Assembly (NCBI GenBank): GCA_002946415.1
Contig: NJPS01000013.1
Location: 1,302,001 to 1,366,000 of the forward strand
Length of the DNA: 64,000 bases
Direction of reading: 5' to 3'
Origin: Rutstroemia sp. NJR-2017a BVV2
Lineage: Eukaryota; Ascomycota; Leotiomycetes; Helotiales; Rutstroemiaceae
Part shown: positions 47,372-57,546 of the stretch, one piece after another
How the letters are laid out: each line of letters opens with the position of its first letter
Numbering within the stretch: position 1 is the stretch's first letter
Position numbers and translations under genes: made by a program
Notes under the pieces: generated by a model
Database searches by the model: none
What the model saw: the letters and a program-made list of their open reading frames with translations, nothing else
What the model was told of the DNA's origin: nothing

Positions 47372-48613
47372 ATGGCAATTATTGACAGATTCCCGGGCAT
47401 CGCAGTCACCATTGCTGTGAAGGGTGAAGATCTGCAGGAATATCCTGATACGGATGGCCCCCAAGATGTGAAGTACAAACATCATACTGCTCCCCCAGGC
47501 TGTTCGTCAACGAAATTTGTCGAGTAAGCACTATTCGTATTCCCTACCGTTCAGACGCCTAATGTCAAACTGTCAGGTGTGTGTCAAACGAAGAGTTCAC
47601 AATTGCCTTGGAAGTTAGCCCCCAGTTCGAAATTGCTCCCAGATATGAAGCTCTTAAATGTCATGTAGCGATCGATGGTAATTCCATTAATGGCAAGTCT
47701 ATTGAGCGTGAGAAAATTCGGCATGGCCCATTCCGAGTTCAGATTTCGGAATCACGTCAACGCATTAGCAAAACGCAAGTTGCGAGATCCAAGTTGAAAT
47801 TCTTGGAAATCAAAAAAGGTATGTTCTCAGTAGGCCGCTTGGCCGGACCTAGCTAATTAGCGGTCAGTGGAAGATGCAGAATCAGATCGAGTAAAAGCAG
47901 ACGTTAAACTTCTCGAGAATTTAGGTGAAATTCTGGTCATATTTTATGGCGTTACTAGAGGTAAGCTGAAGGGACCGTCTAAGCCGAACCCCGCCACGAA
48001 AGGCCAAGTGAAAGAAGTGGCAGAGAAAGCTCTCAAGGGCAAAACCTTATCACATGGAGTTGGGCAAGTATAATATCTCGTCTCGAAATTGGATCTGCGT
48101 CTGACTATCTGACTAGCTTCGGGTCCACAGTCTTATACGCATCATCCTCCCCCGGCGGGCGCGAAACAATATATCTGGATGGGTCAAAGGCTCTAGCGAT
48201 TTTCAAATTCAAATACAGGTCTCGAGGTACAGCACTCTCCACCAACCCAGCCAGTCACTCAGCTAACCCCATATCAAGAGGCCCTGCAGTCCGAGCTCAT
48301 CATCCCACGGTCTCCTTCTCCAGATATTGTAGTCATTTCTCCCTCCCCAAACGACGCAAGAGACGCGAGTCAACCCAGCTCCAGAGAGCAAAGACTAGCT
48401 GCACTAAAGGTAAGTCATATCTATCCCGTGAACCACCTCAATTGACATCTCCTCCAGGAAGAAATCGATCAAATCAAGCGAGAAGAAGCACAAGAAACCT
48501 CATTCTCTCGAAAGAGACCAGCGGAGGAAATCCTCAACCCCAGCACCGGCAAGGCTTACAAGACGAGTCACGCTGCCAATGGTGAACTGTGCGTCGATCT
48601 TACCGACGATTGA
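47372..48613 (+). CDS. DUF7918-type fungal protein with C-terminal SUMO-interaction-like motif
   Basis: Six exons: join(47372..47523, 47577..47818, 47868..48063, 48117..48226, 48279..48409, 48458..48613), 328 aa; introns are 53, 49, 53, 52 and 48 bp. The third intron begins GCAAGT rather than GT. Only this choice joins SHGVG to FGSTVLYASS in frame and leads to YLDGSKALAIFKFKYRSREAL. The first about 230 residues form one beta-rich domain typical of the fungal DUF7918 family (FPGIAVTIAVKGEDLQEY at the start; KYRSREALQSELIIPRSPSP at its end). The tail is charged, with a helix (EEIDQIKREEAQE) and a basic SRKRP patch, and ends CVDLTDD, like a SUMO-interaction motif. Function is not known to me. 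A nuclear location is inferred from the tail. Confidence 0.85.
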
Positions 48614-49491
48614 TTTGATTGAAAAGCGATAGCTCGTCTATTTCTCACAATCCAAGGTGTGGGTGCATTACTAATGAGCATCTTTCAATCATCATGGTGT
48701 TTTTATTCTTCGAGTGAGAATACTGGGGTTTGTGCGGCAATTGGCCTTAATCTCATTTGTCTTTGCTTGCGAGATTTATTTGATGATAGCTTGCCGGAAC
48801 TGCGCATTTAGTAGGGGAGGAGTTATTGCTTAGTTACTTGAATGATACCCATACATGCGGTGGACTTTAGTCACCGCGCATCAACATTAAAACCGTCTTT
48901 ATAGTCTTTTTATCTCTCTCTATAAATATACCTGAACCATTCTCCAAACAATTATAATATATCCTAAACTGTTTTTAATGCAGGCCAACAGACCTGAGTT
49001 AAATAAATCCTAATATCTCAATTTGCTGATTATTGGGTAGGTGAAGAGTATCAGAGTAGGAATTTGGTCGTGCAGAGACTGAACTCCACCGCGTGCCAGA
49101 TCACATCCAGACCCCACAAGCTGTGTAGGATGATTATCTAGCATGCGAAACGTACTACATGGTAGTTATGATATGAATTAATACTGTAACTCTAAAACAT
49201 ATCGCTTGCGTTGGTCTCTCATGAAATATAAAGATATATCATACATTCATACATATACGTACCTAGATACATATATACCAATCCGATCTACCTTTACGCC
49301 GCACCCCGCGCATTCGTTAATCAATTCAGCAGATTCTCCTCATACTCCAAATTCGTGCTCATCAGATTCCGACACGCAAAAGAACTCCGATGCCCCTCCA
49401 TGCCATGCCATATAATGCAATATACTGTGATGCAGAACCATCCATCTCTTTTATACTCCTCTTTTTCTTCCCACCGAAGAAAACAATCACA
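48614..49491. other. Convergent intergenic region
   Basis: 3' regions of the DUF7918-type (+) and cNMP/F-box (-) genes. It is AT-rich, with TATA-like and CATACATA-like simple sequence near 49238-49280. No gene seen. Confidence 0.5.
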
Positions 49492-52342
49492 TCATCTTAA
49501 CCCATCGCCAACCTTCCAAGTCCAAAACACCAAATCGTCCTTCTTCCCCTCCCTCGTCCACCTCCCTTTACATCTCTCGACACCGCCGCCCTCCAACCAA
49601 CCCCTCAGATTCTTACACTGACTAACGTCAAACAACTCCAACTTCGTGCACCCCTCCACCACAGCCTCGACACCTATCCCCGTAACTCTGACACACCCTC
49701 TCACCGACAGCTTCTTCAGTTCCAAGAGATGGAGACCTATGCTCCGAAGCGAAGAGTCTGATACTGCCGAGCCGCAGAAGGATAGTTTCAGAGATTGAAG
49801 TTGCGGACAACCGAGCGAAAGGACTTCCGTTGCGGTATCGGAGAGTGCACAACAGAATGACTATTTGTAACCAGTATTAGTAAGATGAACAAATGAGAGG
49901 CGAGAAGTTCCAAAAACCTACCAAGTCCAACTCCTTCAGCCCCTTCGCCGCATTCGTCAAATACACAATCGCATTATCCGTCAAATACGTACAATCCGCC
50001 AAAATGAGTCTCTCGAGCCTGGCGAACTTATAAATACTCCAATGCTGGAACCCACCATCGGTAATCGTCGTACAGCGCGTCAAATCAATACTCTGCAAAC
50101 GCTGATGAGCATGTACAGCCAGATGCGCCATCGAGCGATCCGTTACATGCTTGCAGTACGAGAGCGTGAGCCGTCTAAGTTTCGGACAGCCGACGACGGT
50201 TCCGACGGGCGGGATGTATGTTCCTGCTTTCTGGCGGGCGCTGACGGCGGGGGCGACGGGCTCCGTCACGACCCAGCCGACGATGCGCGCGAGGAGGTTG
50301 TCGGATACTTTGCGGCAGTTGGAGAGGTCGATTTCTTCGAGGTCTTTGGCCGTGTTGGCCATTTCTAGCACGGCGTTGGCGGTGATGTCCCAGACGGATT
50401 TCATTTTCCACGCGCGCACATTGGGACCGCATTGGTTGTAGAGGGCGGCGAATCCTTCGTCGGTTATGTGGAAACAGTTGCTGATGTCGATGGTGAGGGC
50501 GCGACGGCCGACGAAGGGGCAGATGTAGTCGATGAGCGCTTTGTTGGTGATCTTGCGGTTGTAGCGTGAAAGGTCGAGATATTGGCATACGTTAGGAGAG
50601 GATGTGAGAAGGGTGGACCAATGTAGTGATACCAGTCGTAGACGCATGAGCTGATATATATCAAGAAATGAAAATATGTTGACTAATATGGGATCTGGCA
50701 AGACACCTTGGCTATATTGACTTGGACGTCGTTCAAAGATTTTCGGTCTTTTTGGTCGAAATGTTGAATCTGGCGGTGTTATTGCATGTGAGATCTTCGT
50801 TGGTGTTGGCGTTTGAGATCGTGATCTAGTTCTTGGTCCTCTAGACCTATCTTCTGGGGGTGTTTCGGGAGCAGGTGGTGCCCATGAACCTCGTCTGGAC
50901 CTTGCTCTCATGTTGTCCATGTCCACACTGAGGAATGGATCTGGATCGAGGGGTTCGATCACTTCCTTATCCTCCACGCGACTGGGTTTATGTGGGCTTG
51001 CAGGTTTTGATGGAGTGAATGTGACTTGAGGTAAGGTCTTTCGCCTCTGGTGTTTGCGATGATCATCAATCTCTAGAGTGTTGATTGGGGGTGAGTCACC
51101 ATCCGTCATAATAACATCCTCATCGTCGCCTTGGCCAATTCTGGTTTTCGCAGTGACTTCTACCTGCTTTTTGATATCCGGTGAACACTTTCTCCACAAC
51201 TCCTCCAGTACGTCCCCACCAATCATAAGACATTCAACCGTGGTAATTGATCGTACAGTCGCGGTTCTTCTTGGTGCTAAAGCCAAGCTGACAACTTCTC
51301 CAAAGTATTGTCCAGCTTTTAATCTCGGCCGTATGTATGATATTTGTGGAGTTGTTACTGAAGGCTGCCCATCCGCGCTCTCATGGATAACTTCTGCTTC
51401 GCCTCTCACGATAAAATATATCTCGTTTCCAGTCGAACCTTGCACTATTATGTCCGTAAATGGCGGGTATGTCTTTGGCGCAGCGCTCAAGCCTAAAAAG
51501 TGAAGTATATCTGGCGGCAGGGTGGAAAACAAGGGCAACTCCTTGAGAGTTTTTCGAACATTGACGAAACCACTTCCCAAGGCACTTCCAGCAGTTGGAT
51601 CTTCAATGATGCCCGGGCTTGGAGATTTTCGCTTCTTCTTATTGATAACCGTTCCTTTCTCAATCACTCCCACATCGCCCGTGGAAACTTCACCTGGGGC
51701 AGCTTCACGCGCGAGTTTGTTGCCTCTCGAGGGCAATTCAGCGGAGACAAGCTTTGGCCCAAAGCCACCCTCCTGCCTCTTCTTGTTCAGTATCGTCAAC
51801 CTTTCTTGTGCCTCTTCCATGATTGCTCTTTCCATATCTGGAAATTTGGGGAGCTCAGCTCGCAGATCTTCCTTCTTCAACACCACCAACAGACATTTTG
51901 TTCTCGCGATAATTGTAGCTGTTCGTGGCACATCCATCAATATTCCGATTTCGCCAAAGAATGCACCGGGCCTCAGTTCAGCGTATGTAGCTTCTCCATC
52001 TCGAGATGTCACCGCGACAGCTCCTCGCACCAACCAATACATGGCTTTTGCGTCATCTCCTTCTGTCAAAATGTGGTCGTGGGGCGAGTGCACCTGCGGT
52101 CTAAGATGTTTACCGATTGCTGCGAGGAACGAGTCTGGAGCTGAGAGGAAGAGAGGAAAGGAGCGTATTCGATCGACGAGATCTAATGGCATATCAGGAA
52201 TGGTTGATGCCGTGAGTGGGGAGGGTCGCACAGGTCGAGTAGGGTTGGTTTCGAGGTTGAAAGAGCGTATTAGAGATAATGAGTCCGGTATTGCAGCGCC
52301 ATTGGCTTTGAATGAGGAGCTTGCCCCTCGATTTCGTCTCAT
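49492..52342 (-). CDS. Protein with two cyclic-nucleotide-binding domains, an F-box and leucine-rich repeats
   Basis: Two exons: complement(join(49492..49860, 49922..52342)), 929 aa; the 61-bp intron has a GTAGGT donor and lies within the LRR region. Residues about 57-170 and 265-395 are cyclic-nucleotide-binding domains. Their phosphate-binding cassettes are FFGEIGILMDVPRTATI (about 128-144) and YFGEVVSLALAPRRTATV (about 347-364). A disordered Ser/Pro/Arg linker follows. An F-box (LPDPILVNIFSFLDIYQLMR, about 548-590) is followed by about ten AMN1-type leucine-rich repeats with the LDLSNCRKVSD pattern. F-box/LRR proteins recruit substrates to SCF ubiquitin ligases. Fusion to cNMP domains suggests ligand-controlled substrate choice, which is inference. 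Both cassettes keep the Gly-Glu and Arg usually needed to bind cAMP or cGMP. Confidence 0.9.
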
Positions 52343-55300
52343 TTTGTCGCGTGTGTGTTTTTGCGTGTATTCAGAAAGCTGCTAGCCCGCAGAAGCTCGT
52401 GTGGGTATCTTCCGGCCTAGTGGCCGTTGTGCATGTGGTTTTGCCAAAGTAAGCATTCAAGTCGAAGATTGTGCTCTTCACGAGGTTCGTTGTTCAATTC
52501 CAGCGTTGAGGTTTCTTCGCCACCAGTACAGAAAGAGGTTAGAGAGCTTGCTCGTGCCTTGTGCTTTAGATTGTGGACCGCTTGTGCTCCTTCGTAGATG
52601 GTCGATATGTACAGAGCTTGAATCTGAAGTGGAAGCTATCGGTGTCCGCAGGTTGAGGTATAACGCGAGGGGGATAAGAATATCGTGCGACGTGCCTGTT
52701 AAAAGGTGGGAACTCAGTGATCAGCTCTGATCCATTTTTTTTAGAAGACGTTACATCTTTGGAATGTATATCTTTTTGGGGCTGGATGGCGCAAAAGATG
52801 TCAGACAGATGATGGCTTACTCTTTGTTTTTCCCGGGATTGTAATAACGAGATGGAGGGGTAAGTCAATTATCTTCTCTCGGATTGCTCAATGAAGCTGA
52901 CAATGCACACGCATGATAGTAGAACATGAGGTAAGAAATAGAAACGAATACACAATCACGGTGTAGGGAAGCTAGAAGAATGAAAGAAGAGAGTTGAGAG
53001 AAGCAAGCAAAAGTATAATTCAATGCACGGAGCGCTCTTTGATCGCAGGCTTGTAGAAGTCATGGAGGTTTGAGTGGATGTTCCTTTAGCACGAGTTGGT
53101 GCATTTAAGCCAGGTCGTACTGCAAAGGCTCTTCAACCTCTCCCCATGGACTTTGACTCTCGGTAGGGTTTGACTTCATTTGGGGAGCGAAACCGTAAAG
53201 TGTTGCTGCTTTTGGGTCGGGTGGGCTGCGCTATGACGATGGTCCGTTTGCTGGTTACATCGGTGGATAAGGGATAGGGATAGGGACGGATCAGAGATAG
53301 GGATGTTTCTTACGGATTGGGATAATGTCTAGGTATTTCCGCATGCTGAAGTTGGCTTGGCTGGTGAAATAACGTTAACCGTTGGTGCCAATTGCTGCTA
53401 TTTGTGTTTATTTTCATGCTATCTATTACCTATTGCTACCTATGTATATATAGATGCGGTGTGAAAGATTCATCGTGCTGTTATTCTAGGCACCCTCGCA
53501 CCCGAGAGCTGTCTAACGGAGAGTTCATACCAGGTAAGTAATCCCCCGGAAGGATGAACATGATCTTCCCGGAGAATTTCATGCCCAGGAAGTGTTGGTT
53601 ATGGAACCCCGAACTAGAACCTTAATGATCGATGAAGATGCGATAAAGAAAGCGAAACGCAATGAGGGGAAGAAAGACTTTGCCATGTACGAAGATTCTG
53701 AAGCTCATCTAAGCTCGTACAGCAAGGAGCTCCAACCTTGCTATGGCCTATCTCTTTCCATCATCGGTGTCATTGAATTCGCTTCTGTTCAGGCTACCCC
53801 TTCATTAGACAACACAATGCGGGATGAAATTCCCTTCTGGCAACCCCTTTTAACCCTGACTCGACGCTGATTATCCACCCAACTGGATCGATTATATTAA
53901 TAATAACCGCTACACATTCTTCATCTCACTGCTTCCTCACCGTTCAGCATGAATTTGAAAAATAATACTGTTGTATGCTGTATGGTACAGGATCAGGGTT
54001 CTTCATGTAGGTAGCAAGTACGAACTGCTCCTTCGCTTACAGGGCAGCGTCGCTCAGATCTCACTGAGATTGGCTTCTTCCATCACACCTTCTAGAAGCT
54101 CAAAGCTTAGCTCCAGGGAAACACCAACTGTTTTTCAGCCTTATTTACTAATTGCATTGCGACTGCTCCGTCGAATTTGGTCAGTTCATCGTCTTGCCGA
54201 GACATCGGGTATCGCATTCTCCATTGTCGAATTCGGTCTTGCATCTACACTATCTAGAAAATTTTGATTAGATGCAGATGCGCTTCTGTACTCCTTTTTC
54301 TGTTTTTCCATGCTGCGAGACCAGATTGGTCAATGGCATTCATGCGGAAGTATGGTTTTATTCTAAGATATTTGCAGCTTCTATTTATATCCTGCAGTGA
54401 GGTAGGTCATTCAGCCATTGGTAGCCCTTCTGCCAAATACATCTTAAGTTCATCCCTCAGCTCAATAAATGCGTTTCAAGTGATACTGCTTTGAGATCAT
54501 GTCGTTATCCACGAACCTCTAACGTTTCCTGATCATGATATCCGTGGCCCCCACTCTAGCTAAGTAGGTGCTAACAAGGGGAGAAACATTCGGCAGAAGG
54601 CTAGCTTTCTTCCATAAAAGCTTCCATCGCTTGCTACTGTATCTGTACAACACATCGATCAAAACCGGCTATGCATACATGTACACCTACCCAGCGCTCT
54701 AAACCATCCCGATGGACGTGCGAGTACTGTATTCGGAACGCCCTCGCTTGAGAAGTCAAGATGACATTACCCGTTCGGCACTCCCGTAGGATCAACGAAC
54801 GAGGATCTACGATAGATAACCGTAGCGAGTAATGCGCTCGACGCTCCGTTCCAGCTCTAGAAGTATTGATTCTCGCATCGCCGCCCTCACCATGTGTGGG
54901 GGAATATGTCTGTTCTAGGACCATTCTAGAAGAAGGTCTCACGCGAGCTTGAGATGGTTAGCATCTAACGACTGCGTGCATTTGCCTTTTGCTTCAGAAT
55001 GACAGCCCGTCGACAAGAAAACCGGGAAATTTTAGGTTCCAATCTTGCTGCTGATGATACAGGTTGATGCGAATCAACGAATACGAATGAGAGAACAGCT
55101 GCTTCGGGAGCTAAAAGGAGCTCTGACCGTGGCCAGGAAATAAAGAAGGCTATCTGCAGATTTAAAACCTTGGTAGGCGTTCGGTTCTGCTGCTGGAAGC
55201 TCGTGCTTACTATAGCATCCGCGCGAGAAATAGTTCTTCGTATTTTCTATGCACAGTACCACCCCCGACGGGAGTTAGTGTTCGATGCGTCATTTGTTGG

Positions 55301-56001
55301 ATTATGCCAGATACATGCGAAGCTTCACATAGTTCTTGCAGACGCTTTTGGAGCTCTAGATTGATGGTGGCTACCTAGGAGATACTAGCCTACCATTTTT
55401 TAATCACCTGAAGTACAAGTGGGATAAGATCTCTCCAATTACCTATCTCCTTGACCGCTATAAGCGTTTTCTACACCTTGAACTTGGTTAGACTGCGAGT
55501 AGTCAACACCAAAAAGGGTATTGGGTGTTGAACCTGACTCTAAGCACGTGAAATTCACGTGAGCAAGGGAAGGATCTTGCGGTGTCTGAAGCACATGATC
55601 TCGTTCACTGAAAAATATCATCAGTCAGCTTGTCAGCATCAAGAACCCCACTTTTGAATCGGTTTCTCGTAAGTCGAGAGCTCAATCTGTCAATCAGAGA
55701 CGAAAAGCGCAACAGCAGTCACTCAGAAAGTCTGGACGTCATTTGGAATAACAATGAAATCTATATTTTATCTATAATGACGAGGGTTATCTATATTAAA
55801 TCCGTCTAGCGTATACCAGCACCAGCATCAGCACCATCAACACCGTTGACACCGCCCACAGAGCTAAACACAATCCAATCCACACAGCAAAACCAATCCA
55901 ATCCAATTCAATCCAATCCAACTCCCCGGGTCATTAAAAGTTATCTCAGATATGTTGCCAGCTTTTTTCCTCGCCATACTCCTTCCATCGCCATGCTTCT
56001 T
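52343..56001. other. Intergenic, no supportable gene
   Basis: Promoter of the cNMP/F-box gene and 3' region of the TmpA gene. A 92-codon plus frame (53592-53870) is Lys/Glu-rich at first but has no motif. A CAATCC repeat lies at 55867-55925. Nothing else is convincing in this 3.6 kb. Confidence 0.5.
55867..55925. repeat. CAATCC/AATCCAATTC simple repeat
   Basis: Imperfect run of CAATCC units on the plus strand just downstream of the TmpA gene. Confidence 0.7.
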
Positions 56002-57546
56002 TTAAGAGTCCCAGATAGGACCGAAAGCAGGAATTCCCAGGTATTCCAGATCCTGGACAAGTTTGATCGTCAATTTAGGATTTGAGATGACAATGACCGC
56101 TTCCGAGTTGGTGTCATGATATTGCTGGAGCACAAGAGGTAGTGTATTTGGTCGTCCCATTGTCGAGGTGTTGTGGATATAGGCATTCTTCCCCAAGTTC
56201 TTAATGATATCACCGATTTCATCACCGTAAGTAGTCAGCGGATCTCTTGTTGACCAGAAGAGGTTAATTCTGGTTTTCTGGGCCAAAATCACTGGGAGAC
56301 AAGGTGCGATTCCAGAACCAGTGGCCACGAGCAGAATACTGTTGAACATTGGTGCGATGCGCAAAACACCACATGTGGGTGTACGGCGTGCCCAGATTCT
56401 CGATGGCGGGTTCTGGATGAGTTTTTTAGTCCAGTCTCCTGCATTCGAGATGATGAGCGAGAAGCCGTCTTCACCTGGCTTGGCGACCGTGGCAAAGGCA
56501 TGCCATTCGAACAGTGGGCTCGACGAGATACGAATGGTGGTTCCTGGTTGCGGGTGGGTATAATCGAAATAAACGCGTAGAGCGTGGCTTGAAAGTTGTT
56601 CTGAGCGGACCACTGCTTTGCGGAGGTTAAGCCAGGTGATGATGATGCTGCAGGTACACAGAGTCAGTAGCCAGATGTTAGGGCTTATGACTAAGGCGTG
56701 GGTCAGCTTTTGTGTTCGCGACCGTTCAATGTCTGCATCAAGAATAATCAATGTCCACAACAGGCCAAGACAAGACCAGCCAGCCAGTCGGTGGACAATT
56801 TCGAAAGCGTTGTGAAGTTTAGCGCGCATCGAGGGATGAGCCATGACAATCATTGAGATGAGAAGAATATCCAGTATGTATGTGACGATCAGAAGGATGA
56901 TTCTTTCAGCGTTGTATCTGCCTCCTCGGCAACTCAGTTCGATCGTCAGAAGAATGAACCAGAAAGTTGCGGCAACGCCACAGCCACTGTGAAGACCTCC
57001 CAAGTGGTAGATCTTTCCCATACGTCTACGAAGCCATAGAGGTGCACTTCGTGGAGCCGATGCGAAGATGGTGTACAGCATGTTGATTACATGTTCTTCT
57101 CGAATGACGATAGAGACAGCCAGATTGATTGATACTGCCAAGGCGCAAGTCTTAGGGTTTGGGGTACCGTGGATAATCCATGTGTAAAGGAAATAGCCAA
57201 CACCAACGAGATTGGCCGTGAACACGAGTGTGAACAGAAGTCGATATTCGGATGTAATGAATCGAAAGAATCGCAGGATCGGCACCGTGGACTGTTTTTC
57301 GACTTTTTCCAAATCCCATGATGGAGGCGACGACTGGCCACTGCTGCTTGGGGGGCTGGAACTCTTGAGGCTGTCTGAGTCAATCGACATTTGTTTCTCC
57401 GAGTCATTGAAGCTTCGAGAATCATTCGAATCTGGAGTACCGTGTCCCTCTTCCATCTTGATCTTCGCAAGTTCGAGCTGGGCTTCATCAGCACCTACGA
57501 TCTTCTTCAACGTAGCCCCCAAGTCTGATTTCTCGTTGTGGGCCAT
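56002..57546 (-). CDS. tmpA: TmpA-like membrane flavoprotein (ferric reductase-like)
   Basis: Single exon, 514 aa. After a hydrophilic Ser-rich N-terminus (about 1-90) come six or so membrane segments, for example LLFTLVFTANLVGVGYFLYTW and IILLIVTYILDILLISMIVM, with candidate haem-ligand His residues (KIYHLGGLHSG, EIVHRLAGW). The C-terminal half has a flavin-type EWHAFATV motif, in the place of the HPFT motif of ferric reductases, then ILLVATGSGIAPCLPVI, the pyridine-nucleotide GxGxxP signature. The end GIPAFGPIWDS is typical of Aspergillus TmpA, a membrane flavoprotein that promotes conidiation. An oxidoreductase in a developmental signal pathway is the likely role. TmpL-type proteins carry an extra adenylation domain, which is absent here. 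Confidence 0.85.
   Translation of the reverse strand: MAHNEKSDLGATLKKIVGADEAQLELAKIKMEEGHGTPDSNDSRSFNDSEKQMSIDSDSLKSSSPPSSSGQSSPPSWDLEKVEKQSTVPILRFFRFITSEYRLLFTLVFTANLVGVGYFLYTWIIHGTPNPKTCALAVSINLAVSIVIREEHVINMLYTIFASAPRSAPLWLRRRMGKIYHLGGLHSGCGVAATFWFILLTIELSCRGGRYNAERIILLIVTYILDILLISMIVMAHPSMRAKLHNAFEIVHRLAGWSCLGLLWTLIILDADIERSRTQKLTHALVISPNIWLLTLCTCSIIITWLNLRKAVVRSEQLSSHALRVYFDYTHPQPGTTIRISSSPLFEWHAFATVAKPGEDGFSLIISNAGDWTKKLIQNPPSRIWARRTPTCGVLRIAPMFNSILLVATGSGIAPCLPVILAQKTRINLFWSTRDPLTTYGDEIGDIIKNLGKNAYIHNTSTMGRPNTLPLVLQQYHDTNSEAVIVISNPKLTIKLVQDLEYLGIPAFGPIWDS

Noticed and set aside
53592..53870. 92-codon plus-strand frame, Lys/Glu-rich start
   Set aside because: No motif, no splice-supported extension and no homologous family recognised.
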